Shown: positions 39,801-47,486 of the stretch, in pieces
How positions within the stretch are numbered: the first letter of the stretch is position 1
Layout of the letters: the number at the start of each line of letters is the position of its first letter
From: Phoronis australis
Taxonomy: Eukaryota > Phoronida > Phoronidae
DNA length: 64,000 bases
Direction: 5' to 3'
Assembly (NCBI GenBank): GCA_002633005.1
Contig: NMRA01000582.1
Span: forward strand, 100,610-164,609
The notes under the pieces: generated by a model
What the model was told of the DNA's origin: nothing
Database searches by the model: none
What the model saw: only the letters and a program-made list of their open reading frames with translations
Translations under genes and position numbers: made by a program

Positions 39801-42800
39801 ATCGTTACGCCAATCGTAAATCAACTATGCAACAGCTATGTCAGCGGAGGTAAGTACACACACAGGTGTAACTAATTATGGTGCACCTATCACCTATGTT
39901 AACAACACAATTGTCAAAGGATATCTTGTTAAAAATTTCAAGGATTAACATAAAACTGCACCTTACTCTGTTAGCTGATTATTAACGAAAGTAGAATTAG
40001 GACATTCACTCTCGTAAAATTGGTCTCTTAATATTACTCACCCTGATGGAATTGTATTTCCTTTGCCCACTCAAGCGTAATTCGATTTTCGTTTAAGCCT
40101 GCTAAACCGGGCAAAATGCAACCTTAATTGACTATTTCAGATCCCGATAACGACGGCAGAGAATTCCTGTTAGCTTTCGGCGAGAATTACAACTCCGAGG
40201 ATGAGCTAGAACTGTTTATCACAACATCCTCCGCCTCCTCGGTAAACGTGACAGTGTCTGTACCACGTGACAATAGTGTTCCTCAGCAAAAGGTATATTA
40301 CGCAATAAAGTTTGAACTGTTTACAAACTGGTAGAAATTGCATCCTGTCCGTAGGAAATTTAGCAACTACCCTATGACACAGCGCCACCTTTAATGAAAA
40401 GTGACCCTGTGGAAACATGATGAACGACATACGGAATTCTGTGTGTGGGCATCAATGCGCATGCCTTGGTCGGAAGTATACTGATCACTTGCACATGCAC
40501 GCCTCTATGTATTTTACTGGTTTAGGCTTAAGCCACTGACTCGATTCTGTTTACTTCGATCACTGTCCGCTTTAATTAAATGCAACTATTCAAGTCAAAG
40601 GCGATGGCACACTCGGTAAGTGTAAACTGAAAAATGGTTCCCAGATTTCAACCGATGGCAATGAGTGAATGTTATGACGTCGGTTTCATTACCTAGGCCA
40701 ATGAAAAGTCATGTTAAGCAGCATTCAATAGTGCTACCTTTGGAGGCACTGAACAGTTCTCACAGGGATTTGCCTATCAGAACACACGTCAATTGACTCT
40801 TCACCCATTCTTCACTCTTTTCAAAAACTGCATGCAAGTAAAGAAAAGTTTTGAGTCATTTCACATCACAAGCCCTACAGATGAGCACAGAAACTTTGTT
40901 CTCTCTTGTATTTTTGACCCTTTCACTCCCAGTGGAAACCAAGCTAGACTAAGGAAAATAAGACAAAAAATGCAAAATCGGCACTTTTCACCCCAAAACC
41001 ACCACTTCCCTGCCGATGCGCGACTAAAGTCAACATTAGATTCCGAAAGCAAATTTCCCACCGATTCCAAAATGTGGTCCAAAAGTACTGTCAACCAACT
41101 AGTTTTTTTGCAAATTTGGCTTGTTCTCAGTTGCTACACAGCAATGCACAACTGCAACAGGGGGCCACCATTTTGAAGAAGAGTGCAACTACAGCCAAGA
41201 AAGTGGCCTTTTTAATTTTCAGCATGTTCAAAAATACAAACAAACCAAATTCACTTGGCCTACATACAATACCTAACTAAAATTGCCCCCAAGCCTGGCC
41301 TACTCCTAGATTTTAATGTTTTGGCAGTGCAAATTGGCCGCGGCCGCATTCTAACTGTTCAGTGCCACCTTTCGTAGCAATGTGAAAGAGTGTAGTTAGT
41401 AACGTGAACGCAGTAAACGATAGCTACGTGACCATGGGAAATACTTTAATATGTAATTTACATAAGAGTTACTGGGTGAAAAATTTGATTACATTGGAGA
41501 AAATCAATTTTATTGAATACAAAACTGTAGGATTAGTGTATGATCTCAGAATTAATGTTACAACCACTCTGCCGTAGAGAGAAAATGCTACGGAAGTGAC
41601 GTAAGGTTAAATTTGCCCTATGTAACGTGCTGTCACACGTAACTTTTAGGTAACGATAACTTCTGGTATGACCCGAAAAGTTGTTCTTCCTAAAAGATTG
41701 AGAAGCACTGGTGCTGGAACTGCTTATGGTCCCCAGGACAATGTCATCTTGGTGACAGCGTCAAATGACGTCATGGTATACGGAGCTAATAGAGGCAGCC
41801 ACATGCGAGACGCATTCATGGCCATTCCAACAGACGTTCTGGGCAATGATTACTTTGTGCCTTCCTGGCCAAAAACAACGTTGCCTGAGAGTTCGCAAAT
41901 GAGTGAGTAACTTTATACTTCTACTCCGTGCGTGTGAATTTCAGCTAAAAGATGTTAATCTTAAAAGATTGTAAAGATAAAAAGACGAATGTAGAGAGTA
42001 CAGGTTTATTCAGTGCCCTCTTCGTCAACCTTGTGATCTAAATGTTACAAAAGAAGAAAAAACAAAGATAATAATATAAAAATATTCCAAGTAACACCTT
42101 CTAAACCGTGTCATGCTAATAGGTGTTTTACGCATGCCATGGCAATACATAAGTATGAGTTTTCTATATGTAAATAAACAGTAGCTAACGAATAAGTCAA
42201 ACACGGTACCCAATATCATCATCGTTCTCCGACATTCAGCTTCACTGTACTGTGGTATTTTGTTCGAACCCGTTGTGTATCGTCGTAGTCACTGCTACAA
42301 TATTCAAAATTATATTTTTTAGCTGTGGTTGGCGTTCAAGATGACACGAAAGTGACAATAACCCTCCCGTCAATGGCTACAGAAATGGTTTCGGAAGTAG
42401 CCATAGGAAATGCAACGATCTATAATTACACCACATATCCTCCATTCAGTAAAATCTCCATCACACTGAACAGAGCCCAGTCGTATCAGGTAACAAAATG
42501 TCTTATGTGTTCACTGGACACAATCAGTTTACAGCCGTAAATACGCATTTTGTGGGTTGTTTTCAGGTAGAATTGGCTTTTTAAATCCCTTGCTTTCACC
42601 AGAGCCACGAGAAACCAAAATCTATTGCCTGCACTCAAAACTAACTGAAATCGAGGCCGTGACATCTTCATCTGTTTCGTTACAAGGCCCATGCTGGCAG
42701 AGGGTAATTTGGATTAAAGCCTGTATGAAATACCCAATGGTTAATTTCCTATTGGAGCAAAAGAGGCGAAGAGTCGAAGCACATTTGAATTCAGATTTTT

Positions 42801-45800
42801 TGTTGGACAACCCCAATAAATTCTGTAGCGTTTTTCGAGAAGCTGACTCTCTTGATAGTTTTCTTACAACCGGAAATCTTATCAAGGGATTGATTCGATT
42901 TCCAATTTTTAGCCAGTGAAACAGTTCGAAATGTAACCTTAAAAGGGTGCGAAAGTTGTTTTGATGTTTTCAACAAGTCCCCGTTGTTTCTCCTGCTGAT
43001 GCACCACTGGCGTCTCATCAAAGTAATAAAATATTCAATTACAAAACGTACTCACTGTGGCAAAGAATGGGTATTGGTTCTTGGTGGATGGTCTTTCCCC
43101 ATAGCTGTGTAACCTGCCAAAAGCGTAGTTCAGGATTGTTTCACAGACTTTGAACGGTCTTTTCAAAACTTGCTCCAAACTTTTGGGATTGGCGAGGTTG
43201 AGAAGAGCATTCATTTCGTTTAAGGCAGCTAAACGGGGAAGTATACGTGTTATTAGGCCAAACCGGACTAAGCATAATTTTAAACATCTGGTAGTGATTT
43301 ACTGCGAAAACAATAAATTACTCAAGTATCTACTTAAAAGTTGTGCTGGAGACTGTCTATTGTTTTCATTCAAGTTGCGTAATTAGTGAATATCAGTTTT
43401 AATGCCATACTACATAACATTTCGCTATACCATTCAGATTCAATCCAGCCAGGACTTGACGGCAACACGGATCCAGTCTGACCACCCAGTAGCGGTGATG
43501 GCTGGAAGCAAGTTGACTACGGTTGACGGCAACACAACTTCCGGTCATTTAGAAGAAATGATCCCTCCATCGTCATCATGGGGCAAGACGTTCGTCACAG
43601 TTCCGTTTGCGGGCAGAGTTCGGGGCGATGTTTTCAGAATTATAGGTAGACTTAGTGCATCAAACTTAAACAACTTTTTGGCAGGATACTGTATAAAGAG
43701 CACAACGCACAGGTGGAAAAGCATATGAATAGAAAATCCAAGTTTTGGAACATTTTTCGTAGAAAAGACAATAAAGGCTCTGTTTAAAACTAACATAATT
43801 CTTAAAACTAAGCTCTGTTTATGGAGAGTTAATGGACGATTGTGGGTTATTTATCCAACTGTGTGTGCTCTGGTTTACAGCCTCACTCGATGAAACTGTG
43901 ATCTCTCTGACACCGACGTCTACTCAAATCACAGCTCGGGCGACTATTAACGCTGGCTACTTCCACGAACTAGACGCGTCGTCGGATGAATATTACTTTA
44001 TTTCGACCAACAAGCCAGTCCTTGTCGTGCAGTATTCGAAGTCAGGTAAACTGTCGAATTCAATGGTATTTAGTAGACTGCGATCTCTACGCGTTTCACA
44101 ATTACCAATACGGCTGTAACTGGTCATGGTGATGCGATCATTCATACTATCTTTGTCGCTCAGAGTACTGTTTCCATCAGATTGTTATGAAACGAAACTA
44201 ACTCACATGTTTGGTGTTGTTCTCCCAATTTTACTAAATGCCTCGATGTGTGCCATATCTCCTGATTACGTATTCCACTTTTCAAAATATTGATATGGTA
44301 GTCAACAAAGTGTACCGTTATAGATTGGGAATACTATAATGCACCAATTTAGACTTGCTATTCTTTTATTCAGGAGTAGAATAGAATAGAATGAAAGAAC
44401 ACTTCTTCAGTAAAACTAAACTGAGTCAAGAAGTAAAAAGGACGATTTTTGTATTTCCTGATGTGTGTCTGTGAAAGAAGGTGTCGCTCTTAGTAGCACT
44501 GGGAAGTAAATAATTGTGCATTTCCTATCTCGTTATTCTATTCTTCCTATCTCGAACTTCATCTGTATTTGATGAAGTGTTACTCTTTAAATATGCAAGG
44601 AATATTTTGAAGTGTATTATTTTCTAAATTACTTCCAGCTGACCTCCACGACAACACAACAGAACCATTCATGAGCATTGTAGTTCCACTGAAACAGTAC
44701 AAGAAAGGCTACAGTTTCGCAACTCCATCTTCAAAAACGTCTTCCGGTAAAAAATATGTCTCTATTGTCTGCAAAACTCACGAATGCGATCATTTGTACC
44801 TTGATGGAAAACCAATATCTACTGCAAATTTAGCTACTAACTGGACCTCAATTCCAGGGTCATCCACTGGATTATCAGTTGTAACGTTAGAAATCCACAG
44901 TGGTCCGCATACTTTACTTCATCCAAGCTTAACAGCAAGATTCGGTGTTCAAGCCTATGGGGAGACGTATGGCTACCCAGTCGGCTCAGGAATTGCTCCA
45001 TTGTTGGTAACCACAACGACTCACGAACAGACAACCACCGCTGCTATGACATCAACTACTGCTTTGGCAACTACTACCGCTGTCCAGGAGGCAACTACAA
45101 CTGTTTTCTTTGACACAGTTTTGGTAGCGATCGCGAACGAGATAAGTAAACAGATAGGGATCAATAATATGGGTGGAGGACCAGATGACAACGACAACAA
45201 CGGGGGAGATGTTCCACCGGAAGTTATTGCCGGCTCGACTGTTCCGACTATTATTTTGATTGTTGGAATTCTTGGGACGTGTGCATTTTTCTTGGCCTTC
45301 AAAAAAAGAAAGCGAAGACGCGATGAAGAGGAAGAAGATTCCGACGCAGAAGAAGACCCGAAGAAAGACAAAAGTGGAAACTGGATACCAAAGGAGAGAG
45401 AGAAGCCTAAAAAAAGAAGCCTCATGGACTACTTCCGCTCGAGTTCGCCAGTGGTTCCATGGTCTTCAGGAGGTAGTAAGGCAGACGACGACGACGATTT
45501 CTTCTTTATGCCACGGTCGAACACATCCAGTCCGGATACCATGATGTCTGACTTCTCTTCATCTGAATCCCCTACACCATCAGCAGTCTCTACCCCCACA
45601 GGGCCCGTGACAGGGTTGCCAATCAACAGAAGCAACACATCATCTACTGGCCGCGCCATGCAACAGCCTTCCCGCCGTTCATCTCCCAGACCCACCATGC
45701 CATCGAAGGTGTCTATGAATCCTAAGGGGAGTCTTGCAGAAAATTTGTCATCAAACAAGGAAAAGGCTACACGTCGAACAAGTTCCCGATCTCGATCCTC

Positions 45801-46476
45801 CAGTGGAAACCAGTCACCTGACGGTTTCTTTACTCCACGAATGGATAGAAGCGTCACGCCATTGTCAGTTTCTGACCTTTTCGATGACAATATTTCCATA
45901 ATGTCAAACTCCTCTGTTGATTTAAATGAAACTATAAAATCTAAATCTTTTTCGGCATCGCAAGGCAGCCAGGCAGGTGGCGGAAACTCATTCTGGGGGG
46001 CTCGTGGCAGACCTTCCAACTCCACGGATTCTCCACATCCACTGACGCCTGTTGGCACACCAGGTGACGGAAATGCACCACAGGCTACTCGATCACGCCG
46101 CCCACTGCAACGGTCATCGTCCAGTACTTCTTCTCAACAAGCGGAGGACCACACGCCATCTAGGATTCCGCGCAAAAATCCTAAGGCTCAAGTGACGAAT
46201 GCGCCACCCACTGATGCAGTTCCTGCCTGGTCTGACACAAGGAAACTGGACGACTTTTACAAATCTCGCAAAACCTCGCTATCTTTGATGAGTAATCGTA
46301 CGGATAAGGCGAAAGCGATAAACCTCACTCGAAAACATAAACCTCAGCAGTCGACCATTGATGATTCAGATGAGATTCCAGAAATCGCTATATCAATGAA
46401 CCCAAGAGGATCATCACCCGCCTCGAACAAGAATGAAGACCGGCCTCCTACGCCACGCTCAGGATGGCTTGTATAA
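18791..46476 (+). CDS. Giant vWA-repeat / IgGFc-binding-domain transmembrane protein
   Basis: Exons joining in phase give a signal peptide (MKEIVLFCLFLTVRVSLA), ten von Willebrand A domains (A1-A10), a Thr/Pro-rich spacer before A3, an IgGFc-binding N-terminal-type domain (40141 to about 44990), one transmembrane helix (about 45241-45300), a basic stop-transfer KKRKRRR, an acidic patch and a Ser-rich tail of about 390 residues. The order predicts a type I surface protein with an adhesive ectodomain. The IgGFc-binding domain is known from FCGBP-like mucus proteins. The vWA domains lack most MIDAS residues. About 2,950 residues are visible; the second half of A2 falls in the assembly gap 26010-26580. 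Almost every junction is phase 1, the symmetrical arrangement suited to domain duplication. A polyadenylation signal follows at 46546. That this is one gene rather than two is inferred from phase continuity and the absence of an internal gene end. Confidence 0.8.
19494..19823 (+). CDS. vWA domain A1, first half
   Basis: Begins SASCGTDGVLLLDTSQTVS across the junction and ends VVILLSAG at a GTGAGC donor. The metal-site box is DTSQT (third position Thr instead of Ser). The split codon for the last Gly is shared with every other first-half exon. Confidence 0.85.
20750..20875. repeat. AAT/ATT-rich simple repeat in the A1 intron
   Basis: Runs of AATAATAAT and ATTATTATT with AAC interruptions, imperfect. 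Confidence 0.8.
21180..22960 (-). mobile_element. Decayed L1/Tx1-like LINE fragment
   Basis: Minus-strand frames, broken by stops, show an RT active-site region reading QYSDDTSITLDGS, then GLQVNVDKTKAIWFGSKTG, a connection region FRFVWQGRNDKIKR..LGLDRGGLQMIN, and a C-terminal knuckle CFFCIKAPETLSHLF. The order and motifs are those of L1/Tx1-type non-LTR reverse transcriptases. It lies antisense in the A1 intron. Confidence 0.8.
23110..24150 (+). mobile_element. Decayed LINE 3' fragment
   Basis: The plus-strand frame SSKLYKYLGCVFLCRLNWSR..LFDSVISPIHFYGAELW is the thumb/connection part of a non-LTR RT. Further downstream, frameshifted pieces such as SITRDDIQHLNNLANFIIKS follow a Cys-rich segment, close to the usual LINE end. 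It resembles the fragment at 63380-64000 (shared FC[EK]WLLT motif). Confidence 0.75.
24407..24640 (+). CDS. vWA domain A1, second half
   Basis: Acceptor ttattccag, donor GTATTT, 234 bp, phase 1 at both ends. It encodes SAARNLESKGATIYVVIPSS, then VATDPDSKHLMEVNSYADL, the usual C-terminal strands of a vWA domain, and a short Thr/Ser linker. Confidence 0.8.
25594..25923 (+). CDS. vWA domain A2, first half
   Basis: Acceptor ccactatag, donor GTAAGA, 330 bp. It encodes DGILLLDTSDAVTSNDF and ends WIVILISAG. The metal-site box is DTSDA. Its second half is not visible before the gap. Confidence 0.85.
26010..26580. other. Assembly gap (571 N)
   Basis: The gap ends exactly inside the Thr/Pro-coding minisatellite, so repeat collapse probably caused it and its true length is uncertain. 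The second half of vWA A2 and the start of the spacer exon should lie inside. Confidence 0.95.
26581..26850 (+). repeat. Minisatellite coding for a Thr/Pro mucin-like spacer
   Basis: At the gap edge an 18-bp unit (ACCACGACTACACCGCCA) repeats exactly and encodes TTTTPP. It then passes into 21-bp units encoding TTTTQAP that decay step by step (TTTIQVP, TTTKQAP, TASTQAL, TATSQAP). The open frame continues into vWA A3. Runs of Thr next to Pro are likely O-glycosylated. Confidence 0.9.
26581..27321 (+). CDS. Thr/Pro spacer and vWA domain A3, first half
   Basis: One open exon from the gap edge to a GTGAGT donor. After the spacer it encodes KLPIDVILAVDTSKAVSASD and ends LILISPG. The metal-site box is DTSKA and the usual Asp of the third loop is Pro. 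The start of the exon is hidden by the gap. Confidence 0.85.
27631..28254 (+). CDS. Fused exon: vWA A3 second half plus A4 first half
   Basis: Acceptor tttatttcag, donor GTAAAG, 624 bp, phase 1 at both ends. It encodes the A3 C-terminal strands (SGVLIHAIAPSS), a Thr-rich linker, and A4 (TDVVVIVDTSNAVMDSD to AIVFSTG). In the other units these two halves are separate exons, so an intron was lost or never gained here. Confidence 0.85.
29032..29235 (+). CDS. vWA domain A4, second half
   Basis: Acceptor ctgtttacag, 204 bp, phase 1 at both ends. It encodes SVGVSVYAVVPSAVVSRFEN and a shortened end (AAIGQ). The donor GTGATT is weak but joins in phase. Confidence 0.75.
29510..29740 (-). repeat. Copy of a THAP-leader repeat
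   Basis: The reverse strand from 29732 to about 29590 matches 49351-49495 closely (ACATGGACCGCCAACTCCGT.., ..TACGTCGTCTGCTAAT) and runs into ATGGTCAGTTGTTGTGTT (MVSCCV), the usual THAP start, before homology and frame are lost. It is probably a truncated copy of a THAP transposon. Confidence 0.7.
30710..31093 (+). CDS. vWA domain A5, first half
   Basis: Acceptor aatattacag, 384 bp, phase 1. It encodes SDVIIVADTSNAVTASDF and GGNALLHKAL and ends SIIVFSA with donor GTAAGT one base later than in its paralogues. It is the most diverged first half of the array group. Confidence 0.85.
31276..31706. mobile_element. Possible short inverted-repeat element, CTCGA-rich
   Basis: The left end (CAGGGACCGCGATCT..) and the reverse complement of the right end (CAGGGATCTAGAGCTGCGATC) are imperfect inverted repeats. 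The interior is full of CGAACTCGAAAT-like repeats, as in the element at 36199-37588. No clean target duplication was found. It abuts the vWA relic. Confidence 0.5.
31707..31863 (+). pseudogene. Broken vWA first-half exon inside the A5 intron
   Basis: The sequence aligns with the last 40% of a first-half exon: SILSAIDDMAQMGGNANVHK, then a four-base insertion and stop, then the other frame ADNQLKQNGRRNAKWSIIIF. A donor-like GTAACA remains, but the acceptor and the start are gone. The intron after it also matches those of the intact units. Confidence 0.9.
32174..32398 (+). CDS. vWA domain A5, second half
   Basis: Acceptor tatttgcag, donor GTATAA, 225 bp. It encodes SLEADGVTIYAVVPTSVASD, then DPDTENIFQTTAYAQLNDAV. 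By position it belonged to the broken unit and is now paired with the first half at 30710. Confidence 0.9.
32597..32965 (+). CDS. vWA domain A6, first half
   Basis: Acceptor tatttaacag, donor GTAAGA, 369 bp. It encodes a Thr/Ser/Pro linker, DVIIITDTSNAVTASDF, GGNALLHKAL and an end in SIIIFATG. It is nearly identical to the A7 and A8 exons. Confidence 0.9.
33315..33539 (+). CDS. vWA domain A6, second half
   Basis: Acceptor tatttgcag, donor GTATAA, 225 bp, phase 1 at both ends. It differs from the A5 second half at only a few positions (for example SIASDF for SVASDV). Confidence 0.9.
33739..34107 (+). CDS. vWA domain A7, first half
   Basis: Same acceptor, length (369 bp) and donor class as A6, with end SIIIFTAG. 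Box DTSNA; third loop A instead of D. Confidence 0.9.
34463..34687 (+). CDS. vWA domain A7, second half
   Basis: Acceptor atttacag, donor GTATAA, 225 bp. One visible change is Gly to Glu in LEADEVTIYAVV. Confidence 0.9.
34886..35254 (+). CDS. vWA domain A8, first half
   Basis: Acceptor tatttaacag, donor GTAAGA, 369 bp, end SIIIFAAG. Closely matches A6 and A7 with a few substitutions (DFIIITDTSNAV). Confidence 0.9.
35596..35820 (+). CDS. vWA domain A8, second half
   Basis: Acceptor ctttgaag (weaker than in its copies), donor GTATAA, 225 bp. It encodes the same DPDTENIFQTTAYAQL end. It is the last unit of the tandem array. Confidence 0.85.
36199..37588. mobile_element. MITE-like element with ~31-bp perfect TIRs
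   Basis: Both ends read GGCCCGGTCTCCAATCTCCG.. inward and match for about 31 bases. A CAG direct repeat flanks each side (36196-36198 and 37589-37591). The interior is rich in ACTCGAAAT/GAGTACG motifs near both ends and has no transposase. A 3-bp duplication could fit PIF/Harbinger or CACTA-like machinery; not decided. It sits in the intron before A9. Confidence 0.8.
37643..38011 (+). CDS. vWA domain A9, first half
   Basis: Acceptor tgatgttgcag, donor GTGAGC, 369 bp. A linker is followed by DAVLILDTSEGVSTNDV and an end in VVILISAG. The metal-site box is DTSEG. Confidence 0.85.
38632..39189 (+). CDS. Fused exon: vWA A9 second half plus A10 first half
   Basis: Acceptor ctgtttacag, donor GTCAGT, 558 bp. 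It contains LEADGVTIYVVSPLSNGED, DPDTETLISTADYASLN, a short Pro-rich linker and A10 (SDLVMILDSSNALTKAKF to VVVLVTSG). The second case in this gene where the two halves share an exon. Confidence 0.85.
39610..39849 (+). CDS. vWA domain A10, second half
   Basis: Acceptor tatttacag, donor GTAAGT, 240 bp. It encodes LEKTGVTLFVVVTSTNLKTV and DPDSETFFQADSASSL, and ends in a linker with a single Cys. Confidence 0.85.
40141..40292 (+). CDS. IgGFc-binding domain, exon 1
   Basis: Acceptor gactatttcag, 152 bp, phase 1 to phase 0. It encodes DGREFLLAFGENYNSEDELE, the hallmark start of IgGFc-binding N-terminal domains (G-x-x-F-x-x-x-F), then a beta-strand LFITTSSASSVNVTVSVP. Confidence 0.85.
40744..41366. 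mobile_element. MITE-like element, hAT-type features
   Basis: Ends GGCACTGAACAGTT and AACTGTTCAGTGCC are inverted repeats. The flanks ACCTTTGG (40736-40743) and ACCTTTCG (41367-41374) form a 7/8 matching 8-bp duplication. It lies in an intron and has no transposase. Confidence 0.65.
41650..41902 (+). CDS. IgGFc-binding domain, exon 2
   Basis: Acceptor taacttttag, donor GTGAGT, 253 bp. It encodes RKVVLPKRLRSTG, then DNVILVTASNDVMVYGANRG and a DAFMAIPTDVLGNDYFVPSW motif, strongly characteristic of the family (alternating strands, 'A-x-P-x-x-x-L-G-x-x-Y'). Confidence 0.9.
42323..42489 (+). CDS. IgGFc-binding domain, exon 3
   Basis: Acceptor attttttag, donor GTAACA, 167 bp, phase 1 to phase 0. 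It encodes VVGVQDDTKVTITLPS, the family's 'x-V-A-x-x-D-x-T-x-V-x-I' segment, and ends ITLNRAQSYQ. Confidence 0.9.
43438..43645 (+). CDS. IgGFc-binding domain, exon 4
   Basis: Acceptor ataccattcag, donor GTAGAC, 208 bp. It encodes DLTATRIQSDHPVAVMAGSK, then HLEEMIPPSSSWGKTFVTVP. 'S-D-x-P-V-A-V-x-x-G' and the 'Q/E-M-x-P-x-x-x-W-G' motif are typical of IgGFc-binding domains. Confidence 0.92.
43881..44045 (+). CDS. IgGFc-binding domain, exon 5
   Basis: Acceptor tggtttacag, donor GTAAAC, 165 bp, phase 1 at both ends. It ends YYFISTNKPVLVVQYSKS, again a conserved strand of the domain ('x-x-P-V-L-V-x-Q'). Confidence 0.88.
44639..46476 (+). CDS. Last exon: end of ectodomain, TM helix and cytoplasmic tail
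   Basis: Acceptor ttacttccag, 1838 bp to a TAA at 46474-46476. It encodes the end of the IgGFc-binding domain (with GVQAYGETYGYPVG), a Thr-rich stalk (TTTHEQTTTAAM..), a transmembrane helix (VPTIILIVGILGTCAFFLAF at 45241-45300), KKRKRRR, an acidic stretch, then about 390 residues rich in Ser, Pro and basic residues. A TPSRIPRK motif (SRIP at 46159-46170) resembles EB1-binding SxIP. The C-terminus is SGWLV. Confidence 0.92.
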
Positions 46477-46545
46477 ATTGCGGCCTCCAGTTTATAAAAC
46501 ATCTTACCTGTAGAGACAAAACCATGTTATTTTATGTTGTGTTAA

Positions 46546-46551
46546 AATAAA
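46546..46551 (+). terminator. Polyadenylation signal of the vWA gene
   Basis: AATAAA lies 70 bases after the stop codon. The duplicate copy has it at 47616-47621. Confidence 0.75.
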
Positions 46552-47145
46552 GAAATACTCGTGCCCAGACACATAAACACGGCTCGCTGACCGCCGAGCC
46601 CGGTATACGGGAATGCAATATGAGTAAGCCGTGATTTTGAGTCCGTGCGCCATGTTTGTCAACCTGTTAGTCGTGCTGGCGCTCGGTGACCCGTCTTTGT
46701 GAGTCGGTGAATATAGATTGCGTGGCCCATGAGCTGTGCTTATAAAAGAACGAACTATGCTTTTGATTGGTGCAGCCGTGTTGGTCTGCAGCGTGGTTGC
46801 AAGCCATATTTGTATAATAAATCAGTTTACAAAGCCTTTAAACACTTGCATGCAATGTGTTTCATAGTAGGATTAAGTCTAAATAATAATAATAACAATT
46901 ATTTTCATGCGTAAATTACCCTTGTAAGGAATTAAAGGGTTACCGTTTTTAACAGCTATTTACATGCATTTGTGAACGAGTCTTTGGGGGGTGACTGACT
47001 TCTATCACTTTCTCTTTTTTACACTTCACACTAGAAGTCGAGTATTCCGAAGTGGTTCTCATTCATTCCCTTGCATACTTTCATTCACTCACTAATAAGA
47101 CCTAGCTCAGAGAAGTAGGAGACACTTTTATGCAATGTGCACTTT

Positions 47146-47222
47146 TATGCCAGTAAAGAATTCGAACCCGGGTCTCCCAAACGGGAGTCCGGAGCTCAAA
47201 CCACTGAGCTACACTGGCTCCT
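47146..47222 (-). repeat. tRNA-derived sequence (copy 1)
   Basis: On the minus strand: GCCAGTG acceptor strand, A box TAGCTCAGTGG, D-arm GCTC..GAGC, B box GGTTCGAATTC and a closing TACTGGC that pairs with GCCAGTG. The anticodon stem and T-stem do not pair properly, so it is a tRNA pseudogene or the head of a SINE rather than a working tRNA. Confidence 0.7.
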
Positions 47223-47376
47223 CCACTTCGGTACTGCGGATCTTGTATGGAGGATCAAGGGTTCTTAAACCGATGAGTACATTTTAACGCGTTAAAATGG
47301 GCTTATTCAACCAGCGGATTACTCAATAATCGGAAATGGTCATTGAACGAAGAATAAGAATGTAGTGGAACGCGTA

Positions 47377-47486
47377 NNNNNNNNNNNNNNNNNNNNNNNN
47401 NNNNNNNNNNNNNNNNNNNNNNNNNNNNNNNNNNNNNNNNNNNNNNNNNNNNNNNNNNNNNNNNNNNNNNNNNNNNNNNNNNNNNN
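47377..47486. other. Assembly gap (110 N)
   Basis: The gap stands exactly between the two near-identical copies, which suggests a scaffold join of two contigs that overlap. Confidence 0.95.

Larger units (their letters stand above)
46417..47376. repeat. Duplicated segment, copy 1
   Basis: From CCCGCCTCGAACAAG in the last exon to ACGCGTA at the gap edge. It matches 47487-48427 with about ten substitutions and two indels (one of 18 bases near 46669). It includes the last 60 bases of the coding region and the 3' flank. Confidence 0.95.

Noticed and set aside
42557-42919. 120-residue open frame in the IgGFc-domain intron
   Set aside because: Starts at an internal site with no acceptor in phase; including it would break the phase-0 join from 42489 to 43438.
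45429-46058. 209-residue minus-strand frame opposite the cytoplasmic tail
   Set aside because: It is the mirror of the Ser-rich coding exon; codon bias of the plus-strand frame explains it.
47161-47222. tRNA gene on the minus strand
   Set aside because: A and B boxes and the acceptor pairing are present, but the anticodon and T stems do not form; it is kept as a tRNA-derived repeat.
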